32,186 nucleotides of DNA, taken from Candidatus Blautia stercoravium. GTDB taxonomy: Bacteria > Bacillota > Clostridia > Lachnospirales > Lachnospiraceae. The stretch lies in NCBI GenBank assembly GCA_019114495.1, contig DXFK01000010.1:1-32186 (forward strand), given 5' to 3'. Shown piece after piece: positions 15,581 to 23,528 of the stretch. The first letter of the stretch is position 1. Every line of letters starts with the position of its first letter. The translations under genes and the position numbers were made by a program. The notes beneath the pieces were generated by a model. The model was not told where the DNA came from. It worked only from the letters and a program-made list of their open reading frames with translations, and searched no databases.

Positions 15581-15610
15581 TAAACTTTTTCCCGGAAAAA
15601 GCCATACAAT
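15581..15610 (+). promoter_or_regulatory. Candidate promoter with a palindromic operator, upstream of the xylosidase gene
   Basis: TACAAT at 15605-15610 could be the -10 box, with TAAACT at 15581-15586 as a weak -35 eighteen bases upstream. Between them lies a perfect palindrome, CTTTTTCCCGGAAAAAG (15585-15601), with 8-base arms around one base. A site there would control access of RNA polymerase. The weak -35 suits an activator-dependent promoter. Confidence 0.45.
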
Positions 15611-15646
15611 ATTTCTATAAGAATTGCGAAAGCAGGAGGGAAAATC

Positions 15647-17713
15647 ATGAAGATTTATGTAAATCAAAAAGCTTCCCGCCAGGGAAACGGAAGTAAGGAA
15701 ATGCCTTTTAAACACATCAATGACGCTGCAAAGGTGGCAGAAGCAGGAGACGAAGTGCTGGTGGCTCCGGGCATTTACCGGGAATACGTCAATCCTGTGA
15801 ATTCAGGGCGGGAGGATGCCAGAATCGTGTACCGTTCTACAGAACCGCTGGGCGCAGTCATTACCGGTGCGGAGGAAGCAAAGGGCTGGAAGCACTATGA
15901 AGGAAACACTTGGGTGATTCGCATAGATAACGGTGTGTTCGGAACTTATAATCCCTACACAGAAATTGTGGAGGGGGACTGGTATTTTTCACCTAAAGAC
16001 CCGAAAACCGGAACGTTTATGGACATGCATAGAGGCGCAGTATACTTAAATGACCGTATGCTGTACGAGACCACAACTTTGGAAGAATGTTTAAAGGGAG
16101 AAGTATTTCCGGCTTCCTGGGAACCGGAATATTCCGTATACAAATGGTACACAGAACAGGACGGCGGGGAAACTGTGATTTATGCCAACTTCCAGGGTAA
16201 AAATCCCAATGAGGAAAATGTGGAAATTAATGTGCGCCGCAACTGTTTCATGCCGGACAAAAAGGGCGTGGGATACATTACTTTAAGCGGATTTCAGGTG
16301 AGTAAAGCAGCGACCAACTGGGCGCCTCCGGCTGCCTTTCAGGACGGTATGATTGGCGCCCACTGGAGCAAGGGCTGGATTATTGAGGACTGCGACATTT
16401 CCAACAGCAAGTGCTGCGGCATTTCTCTGGGAAATTATCATCAGAAAGAGAAAGAGAATGATAACTACTTTACCCGCAAACATGTGAAAAGTCCTACCCA
16501 GATGGAACGGGATGCGGTATGCATTGCCCAGTATGACGGCTGGACAAAAGAAACCGTGGGTTCTCATATTGTGCGTCGCTGCCACATTCATGACTGCGGA
16601 CAGGCGGGAATTGTAGGTCGTATGGGCTGCGTATTTTCTATTATTGAAGATAACCATATTCACCATATTAACAACATGCAGCAGTTGACCGGGGCCGAGG
16701 TGGCAGGAATTAAATTCCATGCGGCCATTGATGTGATTTTCAGAAGAAATCACATTCACCACTGCACCATGGGTATTTGGACAGACTGGCAGGCCCAGGG
16801 AACCAGAATCACCCAGAACCTGCTTCATGATAACTTCTTGCCGGAATTTCTTCCTATGAAAGATAATGGAATGGGATTTGGCATGGATTTGTTTATCGAA
16901 GTGGGACATGGACCCATTCTGGTAGACAACAACTTCCTTTTGTCCAGAACAGCGCTACGCTGGGCTACCCAGGGTGTGGCTTTGGTACACAATCTGATTT
17001 GCGGTTCGTTTTCGGCAGTGGGCGTTGGCACAGATATGACAGCCAACGGTAAGAATCAGCCCCGCTATACCCCTTATCACATCAAACACCGCACAGAGGT
17101 AGCAGGCTTTATGACCATTCTTCATGGGGACAACCGGATTTACAACAACATTTTTATACAGAACTGGGCGCCTCAAGAACGAATTCCGGCGGACATGGAA
17201 CTGCCGGATACGGAAAAGCTGGATGTGGGAAGCTTTGTTTTCGATGGGTATCCTACATATGAGGAATGGATTGCCAAATTTAAGCTGGGTGAGAGAGCGG
17301 ATATGGATACGATGCATGAACTGATGCATGCCCATTTTGATCACCTGCCTGTCTGGATTGACGGTAATGCATATTTCAATGGCGCAAAACCGTGGAACCG
17401 GGAGGAAAACAAGCTGGTGGATACCGAGCATGAGGTCTTTGTGAAGCTGACGGAAGAAAAGGGAAACTGTAAGGTGGAAACCAATGTTTATGAATTTCTG
17501 GAGGGTATGAAAGACGGTATTATCAACAGTGATATTCTGGGGGAGGCATTTGAGCCGGAAGAACGATATGAAAATCCTGACGGAACCGACATTATTTTGA
17601 ATGAAGACTATTTCGGAAATCACAGAGGCTTATCTGCCCTTCCGGGACCGGCAGTCAGTGCGGCAAATCTGGAAACATTTGTCTGGGAAAACAACCGAAG
17701 CAAAACCAAATAA
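15647..17713 (+). CDS. GH120 beta-xylosidase (cytoplasmic right-handed beta-helix enzyme)
   Basis: A 688-residue protein without signal peptide. It opens with a DUF1565-like segment (GNGSKEMPFKHINDAAKVA, APGIYREYV) and continues as a beta-helix. Blocks IYANFQGKNPNEENVEINVR (about 178-197), WSKGWIIED (240-248) and TEVAGF match what I remember of GH120 XylC from Thermoanaerobacterium. That enzyme uses Asp382 and Glu405; the equivalents here are D380 in IWTDWQAQGTR and E418 in FIEVGHGP. The spacing is 38 rather than 23 residues, so a 15-residue insert (around LPEFLPMKDNGMG) lies between the catalytic acids. Family members release xylose from xylo-oligosaccharides inside the cell. ATG at 15647 follows AGGAGGG. 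It is probably regulated by the AraC gene just upstream. Confidence 0.82.
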   Translation: MKIYVNQKASRQGNGSKEMPFKHINDAAKVAEAGDEVLVAPGIYREYVNPVNSGREDARIVYRSTEPLGAVITGAEEAKGWKHYEGNTWVIRIDNGVFGTYNPYTEIVEGDWYFSPKDPKTGTFMDMHRGAVYLNDRMLYETTTLEECLKGEVFPASWEPEYSVYKWYTEQDGGETVIYANFQGKNPNEENVEINVRRNCFMPDKKGVGYITLSGFQVSKAATNWAPPAAFQDGMIGAHWSKGWIIEDCDISNSKCCGISLGNYHQKEKENDNYFTRKHVKSPTQMERDAVCIAQYDGWTKETVGSHIVRRCHIHDCGQAGIVGRMGCVFSIIEDNHIHHINNMQQLTGAEVAGIKFHAAIDVIFRRNHIHHCTMGIWTDWQAQGTRITQNLLHDNFLPEFLPMKDNGMGFGMDLFIEVGHGPILVDNNFLLSRTALRWATQGVALVHNLICGSFSAVGVGTDMTANGKNQPRYTPYHIKHRTEVAGFMTILHGDNRIYNNIFIQNWAPQERIPADMELPDTEKLDVGSFVFDGYPTYEEWIAKFKLGERADMDTMHELMHAHFDHLPVWIDGNAYFNGAKPWNREENKLVDTEHEVFVKLTEEKGNCKVETNVYEFLEGMKDGIINSDILGEAFEPEERYENPDGTDIILNEDYFGNHRGLSALPGPAVSAANLETFVWENNRSKTK

Positions 17714-17724
17714 AGAGAGGCAAG

Positions 17725-17765
17725 AAAGGGTTTCTTCTCCGCAAGGAGGGAGGCCCTTTAAAAAT
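17725..17765 (+). terminator. Terminator after the xylosidase gene
   Basis: AAAGGG pairs with CCCTTT enclosing a CTCC-GCAA-GGAG inner hairpin; only short T-rich sequence follows. Moderate support. Confidence 0.5.
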
Positions 17766-17789
17766 TTGCGGAAACAGAAAGAAAAAGAA

Positions 17790-17818
17790 TGACGAAACTG
17801 CATCAGGAATGTTATAAT
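17790..17818 (+). promoter_or_regulatory. Promoter of the sortase-sirtuin unit
   Basis: TGACGA (17790-17795), 17 bases, TATAAT (17813-17818), about 78 bases before the sortase start. Confidence 0.6.
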
Positions 17819-17895
17819 AAGATAAAATATTAAAAAACTGAATTTTATATGGGAATCTACCAAAATACTACAGGATATGAGGGACAGGAATAAAC

Positions 17896-18696
17896 ATGAG
17901 CAAAAAAGAAAAGAAAAAACGGACAGCAGGAGATGTAATACGCAATGTGATCTTAGTGATTGCCATAGGTGTGTTTACGTTTTCCGCTTTCCAGCTTGGC
18001 AAAATCTTCCTGGAATACAAGGAAGGAACAGATGAATATAATAGAGTGCGGGAATATGTTACGGTAACAGAACCGGAGCAAGAGAAGGAGGAGCCCCAGG
18101 CCGAGCCGGAAACCGAGCCGGAAACCGAGCCTGTGCCGCCCCAGGTGGATTTTGACAGCTTAAAAGCCATTAACCCGGATGTTATCGCCTGGATTCAGAT
18201 AGAAGGCACTTCTATCAGTTACCCCATTATGAAGGGGACAGACAACGAGTATTATCTGAAACATACCTTTGAAGGAAATTATAATGCCGCCGGTTCCATT
18301 TTCATTGACTATACCAACAATAGCAATTTCGAAGACTGTAATACTATTATTTACGGACATAATATGAAAAACGGTTCCATGTTCGGACTTTTAAGAAAAC
18401 ATTTTAAAGACCAGGCATCGGTTCCGGGACGTTACATATGGATTTGCACACCGGATAAAAATTACAGATATGAAATTTTCAGCAGCCATGTGGTAGACGC
18501 GGAGGGAGAAGTGTACACCCTGTTTTCCGCACCGGATGAGCAGTTTGCGTCCTATCTGGAAAAGATGAAAAACCAGTCTCTGGTGGATTTTCAGACAGAA
18601 GTGACGGCTGAGGATAAGGTGATTACTCTTTCCACCTGTACGGGAAATGACGCTACCCGCTTTGTGGTGCAGGCTAAGAGAGAGGGAACGTATTAA
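17896..18696 (+). CDS. srtB: Class B sortase
   Basis: A 266-residue type II membrane protein. Basic residues 1-16 precede one membrane anchor (about 17-36), then a Pro/Glu-rich spacer (59-82) with a short tandem repeat, then the catalytic domain. The active-site residues are H155 in IIYGHNM, C248 in TLSTCTG and R255 in ATRFVVQ. The class B features, including WIQIEGTSISYPIM and the long helix between the histidine and cysteine parts, are present. Sortases join surface proteins to peptidoglycan; no protein with an LPxTG- or NPQTN-type tail is encoded in this window, so its substrate lies elsewhere. The next gene starts 26 bases later and is probably co-transcribed. Confidence 0.93.
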   Translation: MSKKEKKKRTAGDVIRNVILVIAIGVFTFSAFQLGKIFLEYKEGTDEYNRVREYVTVTEPEQEKEEPQAEPETEPETEPVPPQVDFDSLKAINPDVIAWIQIEGTSISYPIMKGTDNEYYLKHTFEGNYNAAGSIFIDYTNNSNFEDCNTIIYGHNMKNGSMFGLLRKHFKDQASVPGRYIWICTPDKNYRYEIFSSHVVDAEGEVYTLFSAPDEQFASYLEKMKNQSLVDFQTEVTAEDKVITLSTCTGNDATRFVVQAKREGTY

Positions 18697-18722
18697 GCAG
18701 GAATGTGTAAGGAGGCAGTCGT

Positions 18723-19457
18723 ATGGAAGCAATAGAAAAATTGAGAGAAATCATTGCTCATACAGAGAATCTGGTGTTCTTCGGAGGAGCAGGCGTGTCC
18801 ACAGAAAGCGGTATTCCCGATTTCAGAAGTGTGGACGGTCTGTATCACCGACAGTGGGATTACCCGCCGGAGACTATTTTAAGCCATACCTTTTTCCAGA
18901 AAAAACCGGAAGAATTTTACCGTTTTTACCGGGCTAAAATGCTGTGTGATACCGCAAAGCCAAATGCTGCCCACAAATATCTGGCGCGTTTGGAGCAGGA
19001 AGGCAAATTGAAAGCTGTGATTACCCAGAATATTGACAATCTACACCAGATGGCAGGAAGCCGCAAAGTGCTGGAACTGCACGGCAGTGTTTACCGGAAT
19101 CACTGCACCAAATGCGGCGCTTTTTATGATTTTCCATATGTGAAGCAGAGCTGGGGCATACCCAGATGTGAAACCTGCGGCGGCATGATTAAGCCGGATG
19201 TGGTTTTATACGAAGAGGCACTGGACCAAAAGGTGCTGTCAGAAGCGGTTCACGCCATTTCCGAAGCGGATGTGCTGATTATCGGCGGTACATCACTGTC
19301 TGTGTATCCGGCAGCTTCGCTGATAGATGATTTCAGGGGTCGTCATCTAGTGGTTATCAATAAGGACAAGACCCCCAGAGACCGTATTGCGGATTTGGTT
19401 ATCAATGCCCCCATAGGCGAAGTCTGCAGGTATCTGGAAGATAAGAGGACAGAATAG
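18723..19457 (+). CDS. cobB: NAD-dependent protein deacylase, Sir2 family
   Basis: A 244-residue cytoplasmic sirtuin that removes acyl groups from lysine using NAD. Motifs in order: GGAGVSTESGIPDFRS (21-36, NAD binding), TQNIDNLH (101-108), catalytic H120 in ELHGS, zinc cysteines C128, C131, C149 and C152, and GGTSLSVYPA near 188. Length is typical of the short bacterial type. ATG at 18723 follows AAGGAGG. Placed after the sortase and 28 bases before the DUF951 gene, it looks like the middle of a small operon; no functional link between these three is known. Confidence 0.95.
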   Translation: MEAIEKLREIIAHTENLVFFGGAGVSTESGIPDFRSVDGLYHRQWDYPPETILSHTFFQKKPEEFYRFYRAKMLCDTAKPNAAHKYLARLEQEGKLKAVITQNIDNLHQMAGSRKVLELHGSVYRNHCTKCGAFYDFPYVKQSWGIPRCETCGGMIKPDVVLYEEALDQKVLSEAVHAISEADVLIIGGTSLSVYPAASLIDDFRGRHLVVINKDKTPRDRIADLVINAPIGEVCRYLEDKRTE

Positions 19458-19485
19458 AAAGTGAAACCAAAGGAGAAACAGAATC

Positions 19486-19683
19486 TTGAAAGACAGAAAT
19501 TTTGATTACGAAGTGGGAGACATTGTAAAATTAAAAAAGCAGCATCCCTGCGGCAGTCAGGAGTGGGAAATTCTGCGGGTAGGAGCAGATTTCCGCCTGA
19601 AATGTATGGGCTGCGGTCATCAGGTCATGCTGTCACGCAGACTGGTGGAAAAAAACGTCAGGGAATTGAAAAAAAAGGCTTGA
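19486..19683 (+). CDS. DUF951 family protein
   Basis: A 65-residue protein with FDYEVGDIVKLKKQHPCGSQEWEI followed by CMGCGHQVMLSR. DUF951 proteins are small, conserved in Firmicutes and typically sit just upstream of rpsF, as here; their role is unknown. The start is TTG at 19486, with AAAGGAG upstream; there is no ATG in frame at a suitable place. The three cysteines (one in HPCG, two in C-x2-C) suggest metal binding. The -35 box of the rpsF promoter begins at its final codon, so the two transcription units touch. Confidence 0.9.
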   Translation: MKDRNFDYEVGDIVKLKKQHPCGSQEWEILRVGADFRLKCMGCGHQVMLSRRLVEKNVRELKKKA

Positions 19684-19708
19684 AATTTCAGTCCTCTTAT
19701 GGTAAAAT
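19680..19708 (+). promoter_or_regulatory. Promoter of the rpsF-ssb-rpsR operon
   Basis: TTGAAA (19680-19685), exactly 17 bases, TAAAAT (19703-19708). The -35 box includes the DUF951 stop codon. A leader of about 70 bases follows, with a 6-bp hairpin TCCCTG / CAGGGA at 19738-19754 before the ribosome binding site. Confidence 0.75.
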
Positions 19709-19784
19709 CGGAACTTGTGATATATTATTATCCTTGTTCCCTGCTCATCAGGGAGCCAAAAGACCAAAAGGAGGTACAACAAGC

Positions 19785-20072
19785 ATGAACAAATACGAAT
19801 TAGCATTAGTCGTAAATGCAAAGATTGAAGATGACGCTCGTGCAGCAGTAGTGGAAAAAGCAAAAGGCTACATTGCCCGTTACAACGGAAACGTAACAGA
19901 AGTTGAAGAATGGGGCAAGAAAAGATTAGCTTACGAAATCCAGAAAATGCGCGAAGGATACTACTACTTCATTCAGTTTGAATCTGATGCAGCATGCCCT
20001 GCAGAAGTAGAACGTCACATCCGCATTATGGACAATGTTTTAAGATATTTAGTTGTTAAAAAAGAGGCTTAA
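19785..20072 (+). CDS. rpsF: 30S ribosomal protein S6
   Basis: A 95-residue protein with the S6 fold: MNKYELALVVNAKIED, then EEWGKKRLAYEIQKMREGYY, then IRIMDNVLRYLVVKK. S6 binds S18 and 16S rRNA in the platform of the small subunit. The start at 19785 has AAAGGAGG at ideal spacing; the frame is open further upstream but without a credible start. First gene of the classic rpsF-ssb-rpsR operon. In many Firmicutes the S6:S18 complex represses this operon through its leader; the short leader here contains one hairpin but I could not see the conserved CCG loop of that motif. Confidence 0.97.
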   Translation: MNKYELALVVNAKIEDDARAAVVEKAKGYIARYNGNVTEVEEWGKKRLAYEIQKMREGYYYFIQFESDAACPAEVERHIRIMDNVLRYLVVKKEA

Positions 20073-20141
20073 TTTTTTTGACGGCACAAAACGGGCTCAT
20101 TGAAAAACAGCCTTTTCTTTCCAGATTTATGAGGTGATAAG

Positions 20142-20594
20142 ATGAATAAAGTAATTTTAATGGGTCGTTTGACAAGAGACCCTGAGGTAAGATATTCCGC
20201 AGGGGAAAATTCTATGGCAATTGCCAGATATACACTGGCTGTTGACCGCCGTTTCAGAAGAGACGGAGAAGCAACCGCTGATTTTATCGGCTGTGTGGCT
20301 TTCGGGAGACAGGCAGAATTTGCAGAGAGATATTTCCGTCAGGGAATCCGTATTGTAGTGACTGGACGTATTCAGACCGGCAGCTACACAAACAGAGACG
20401 GCAACAAGGTATATACCACAGATGTGGTTGTGGAAGAGCAGGAATTTGCTGAGAGCAAATCCGTAAGCGACAGTCATGTGGGACAGGCTTCTATGGGAGC
20501 GCCTGCACAGGCGGCACCTTCCCCAAGCGCTGCATCAGCAGACGGATTTATGAACATTCCCGATGGAATTGACGAGGAACTGCCATTTAGCTAA
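20142..20594 (+). CDS. ssb: Single-stranded DNA-binding protein
   Basis: A 150-residue protein. The OB fold (residues 1-105) opens with MNKVILMGRLTRDPEVRY and includes FIGCVAFGRQAEFAERYF and GRIQTGSYTNRDG. A flexible Ala/Pro/Ser tail follows, ending in the acidic tip DEELPFS that recruits replication and repair proteins. It binds single-stranded DNA as a tetramer during replication, recombination and repair. ATG at 20142 follows GAGGTGA. It sits between the two ribosomal protein genes, as in most Firmicutes. Confidence 0.97.
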   Translation: MNKVILMGRLTRDPEVRYSAGENSMAIARYTLAVDRRFRRDGEATADFIGCVAFGRQAEFAERYFRQGIRIVVTGRIQTGSYTNRDGNKVYTTDVVVEEQEFAESKSVSDSHVGQASMGAPAQAAPSPSAASADGFMNIPDGIDEELPFS

Positions 20595-20628
20595 GGCTGG
20601 CAGTAATATGGATAGGAGGTAAACAATC

Positions 20629-20892
20629 ATGGCTTACGAAAAAGGTAATAGACCGGATTCTCCAATGAAGAGAAGAGGCGGACGCAGAAGAAAAAAAGTT
20701 TGTGTATTCTGCGGACAGGAAAATAACGAAATCAGCTACAAGGACGCAAACAAGCTGAAAAGATATGTATCTGAAAGAGGTAAAATTCTTCCTAGAAGAA
20801 TCACAGGAAACTGTGCAAAACATCAGAGAGCGTTAACAGTAGAAATCAAGAGAGCAAGACATCTGGCCATTATGCCTTATGTTCAGGATTAA
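20629..20892 (+). CDS. rpsR: 30S ribosomal protein S18 (zinc-binding form)
   Basis: An 87-residue basic protein with [20 protein letters not shown], the hallmark of S18, and a Lys/Arg-rich N-terminus. Four zinc-ribbon positions are present: C25 and C28 in VCVFCG, C62 and H65 in NCAKH, so this is the zinc-containing (C+) version rather than the zinc-free paralogue used under zinc starvation. ATG at 20629 follows AGGAGG. It is the last gene of its operon and is followed 12 bases later by a strong terminator. Confidence 0.97.
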   Translation: MAYEKGNRPDSPMKRRGGRRRKKVCVFCGQENNEISYKDANKLKRYVSERGKILPRRITGNCAKHQRALTVEIKRARHLAIMPYVQD

Positions 20893-20904
20893 TTGAGATG
20901 ACAG

Positions 20905-20935
20905 GCGCACTGCTTCGGCGGTGCGCTTTTTTCTT
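20905..20935 (+). terminator. Terminator of the rpsF operon
   Basis: GCGCACTGC pairs with GCGGTGCGC around a TTCG tetraloop, followed by TTTTTT. The next promoter begins inside the end of its T-rich tail. Confidence 0.93.
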
Positions 20936-20962
20936 GTGCAAAACCTTAAAAGATGATATAAT
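20934..20962 (+). promoter_or_regulatory. Promoter of the gdpP-rplI-dnaB unit
   Basis: TTGTGC (20934-20939), 17 bases, TATAAT (20957-20962), about 58 bases before the gdpP start. Confidence 0.75.
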
Positions 20963-21020
20963 ATTGTTACCTATTAATCAAAAGAGGGAATTCTTTTGGG
21001 ATTTATCGGCAGGTGAAAAG

Positions 21021-23066
21021 ATGAATGGAAAATTAAAAGTTAAAGGTCATCTGAAATTTTATATGCAGTGGCCATTCATTCTGACCATAGTGCTGTTGGT
21101 TATGGATATACTGGTATTCACCGTGAATGTGAAGGCAGGGGCCTTGGTAACAGGGTTTCTTGCAGTTTATATCCTCATTGCGGTTTTTATGTATTTCCAC
21201 AGCAGAGCCACTATTATGAACGAGCTGATTTCCTTTGCTACCCAGTATGGACAGGTACAGAAAAGTCTTTTGAATGAATTTATTGTACCGTATGCGCTGT
21301 TGGACAATAGAGGAAAAATCCTATGGCTGAATGAAGAATTTGCAAAACTGACAGGGAAGAGCAAGAGATACCGGAAGTTTATCAGCAATCTGTTCCCGGA
21401 AATCAGTCAGGAAAAGCTTCCGAAAAAAAATGATGCAGAGATTATGGTTCAGTTTGAGAAAAGAGATTATAAGACCGTCATGCGCCGGATTTCCATGAAA
21501 AAGCTGTTGGAGGAGTCCGGTCTGTTGGAAATCGAGGAAGGCAGTGATTTGATTGCCTGCTATCTCTTTGATGAGACAGAATTGAATCAGTACATCCGCC
21601 AGAAAGAAGACGAAAAGCTGGTAACAGGACTTTTGTATCTGGATAATTATGAAGAGGCGTTAAACAGTGTAGAAGAAGTCCGCAGGTCTTTGTTGGCTGC
21701 GCTGATTGAACGAAAACTGAATAAGTATTTCAGCGATGTGGACGGACTGATAAAGAGACTGGAAAAAGACAAGTTTATTCTAGTTATGCGTCAGCATTCT
21801 CTGGAAGAGTTGAAGAAGAAACGGTTTAATATTCTGGAAGAGGTAAAAACTGTCAACATCGGAAACGATATGGCAGTTACTATCAGTATCGGTATTGGAA
21901 TCAATGCGCCTACTTATGCCCAGAACTATGAGTACTCCAGAATTGCCATTGATTTGGCTCTGGGTCGCGGCGGCGATCAGGTTGTCATCAAGGATAGGGA
22001 CCAGATGACATATTACGGAGGAAAATCCCAGCAGATGGGCAAGAATACCAGAGTAAAGGCCAGAGTAAAAGCCCACGCTCTTCGGGAATTTATGGTCAGC
22101 AAAGATAAAGTTGTGGTTATGGGCCACAAGATTTCTGATGTGGACTCTATCGGAGCGGCCATTGGTATTTACAGGGCGGCAAAATCTCTGAATAAAAAGG
22201 CTCATATTGTAGTGAACCATCCTACCATGTCTGTGCGTCCGATTATAGAAAACTTCCTGAAAAATCCGGATTATGACGAGCATATGTTTATAGACAGCGA
22301 GGAAGCGAAAGAAATTGTGGATAACAATACCGTGGTTGTAGTGGTAGATACCAATAAACCAAGCTATACAGAGTGTGAAGAACTTCTGCATAAGACCAAA
22401 ACCATAGTGGTGCTTGATCACCACCGCCAGGGCAGTGAAATGATTCAGAATGCAGTGCTGTCCTATATTGAGCCTTATGCGTCCTCTTCCTGTGAAATGG
22501 TAGCAGAGATTCTTCAGTATTTTTCTGATGATATCAGAATTTACAATATTGAAGCGGACGCCCTGTATTCCGGTATTATTATCGATACCAATAACTTTAC
22601 AGCCAAGACAGGTGTGCGTACTTTTGAAGCTGCGGCATTTTTGCGAAGATGTGGGGCTGATGTGACCAGAGTGCGCAAGATGTTCAGAGACGATGTGAAA
22701 TCCTACAGAGCTAAGGCAGAAGCTATCCGCCATGTAGAAACATATAAAAACTGTTTTGCAATTGCCGTATGCCCCAGTGAGGGTATTGACAGCCCGACCG
22801 TAGTGGCTTCCCAGGCGGCCAATGAGCTGCTGAATGTGGACAGCATTAAGGCTACTTTTGTGCTGACGGATTATCAGGGCAAAATCTTTATCAGCGCAAG
22901 GGCCATTGATGAAGTCAATGTGCAGCTTATTATGGAGAAAATGGGCGGCGGAGGTCATATTAATATGGCAGGAGCCCAGCTTCCGGGCGCAACGATAGAA
23001 GCAGCAATCCGACAGTTGAAAGAAACACTTGACCAGATGATAAAAGAAGGAGACATAGAAGTATGA
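21021..23066 (+). CDS. gdpP: Cyclic-di-AMP phosphodiesterase GdpP
   Basis: A 681-residue membrane protein that degrades c-di-AMP, which governs potassium and osmotic balance. Two membrane helices (about 17-36 and 39-58) precede a PAS-like domain ([21 protein letters not shown] near 90), a degenerate GGDEF domain ending in [13 protein letters not shown], and a DHH/DHHA1 domain with [18 protein letters not shown] and LDHHRQG (D466-H468) and a C-terminal [14 protein letters not shown] at 21021 follows CAGGTGA; the upstream frame extension overlaps the previous terminator and is not used. Its stop overlaps the rplI start (ATGA). Confidence 0.96.
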   Translation: MNGKLKVKGHLKFYMQWPFILTIVLLVMDILVFTVNVKAGALVTGFLAVYILIAVFMYFHSRATIMNELISFATQYGQVQKSLLNEFIVPYALLDNRGKILWLNEEFAKLTGKSKRYRKFISNLFPEISQEKLPKKNDAEIMVQFEKRDYKTVMRRISMKKLLEESGLLEIEEGSDLIACYLFDETELNQYIRQKEDEKLVTGLLYLDNYEEALNSVEEVRRSLLAALIERKLNKYFSDVDGLIKRLEKDKFILVMRQHSLEELKKKRFNILEEVKTVNIGNDMAVTISIGIGINAPTYAQNYEYSRIAIDLALGRGGDQVVIKDRDQMTYYGGKSQQMGKNTRVKARVKAHALREFMVSKDKVVVMGHKISDVDSIGAAIGIYRAAKSLNKKAHIVVNHPTMSVRPIIENFLKNPDYDEHMFIDSEEAKEIVDNNTVVVVVDTNKPSYTECEELLHKTKTIVVLDHHRQGSEMIQNAVLSYIEPYASSSCEMVAEILQYFSDDIRIYNIEADALYSGIIIDTNNFTAKTGVRTFEAAAFLRRCGADVTRVRKMFRDDVKSYRAKAEAIRHVETYKNCFAIAVCPSEGIDSPTVVASQAANELLNVDSIKATFVLTDYQGKIFISARAIDEVNVQLIMEKMGGGGHINMAGAQLPGATIEAAIRQLKETLDQMIKEGDIEV

Positions 23067-23509
23067 AAGTAATACTGATTGAAGACGTAAAATCTTTGGG
23101 TAAAAAAGGACAGATGGTAAACGTAAGCGATGGATACGCGAGAAATATGTTGTTTCCGAAAAAATTAGGCGTAGAGGCTACTCCAAAGAATATCAATGAC
23201 TTGAAGCTTCAGAAAGCACATGAAGATAAGGTAGCAAAAGAAAACCTGGAAGCGGCAAAAAAATTTAAGACAGAACTGGAAACCAAACAGGTGACGGTAA
23301 GCATTAAGGTGGGAGAAAACGGCAGAACTTTTGGATCTGTGTCCACAAAGGAAATTTCCGAGGCAGCCAAAGAACAGCTTGGCTATGACATTGATAAGAA
23401 GAAAATGCAGCTTGCCAATCCTATCCGGGAACTGGGTACTACATTGGTTCCGGTAAAACTGCACCCTCAGGTGACCGCAGAATTGAAAGTTGTAGTAAAA
23501 GAAGCATAA
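23063..23509 (+). CDS. rplI: 50S ribosomal protein L9
   Basis: A 148-residue protein. The N-terminal RNA-binding domain has [19 protein letters not shown] and [17 protein letters not shown], followed by the long connecting helix (about 40-80, rich in Lys and Ala) and the C-terminal domain with [13 protein letters not shown]9 extends from the large subunit near L1 and helps maintain reading frame. Translation starts within the stop codon of gdpP, and the dnaB gene follows after 19 bases. Length matches the family. Confidence 0.97.
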   Translation: MKVILIEDVKSLGKKGQMVNVSDGYARNMLFPKKLGVEATPKNINDLKLQKAHEDKVAKENLEAAKKFKTELETKQVTVSIKVGENGRTFGSVSTKEISEAAKEQLGYDIDKKKMQLANPIRELGTTLVPVKLHPQVTAELKVVVKEA

Positions 23510-23528
23510 GAAGGGAGTTCCCACCGAG

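Noticed and set aside
16283..17623. Long antisense open frames within the xylosidase gene
   Set aside because: They mirror the Asn/His-rich codons of the beta-helix gene and show no family resemblance or start signals.
19709..19784. S6:S18-binding leader before rpsF
   Set aside because: One small hairpin is present, but the conserved CCG loop and second stem of that motif could not be seen, so only the hairpin is noted.
21780..22958. A 392-codon open frame antisense to gdpP
   Set aside because: Opposite the conserved DHH domain, rich in His and Cys in a way typical of reverse-complement translation, with no start signal.
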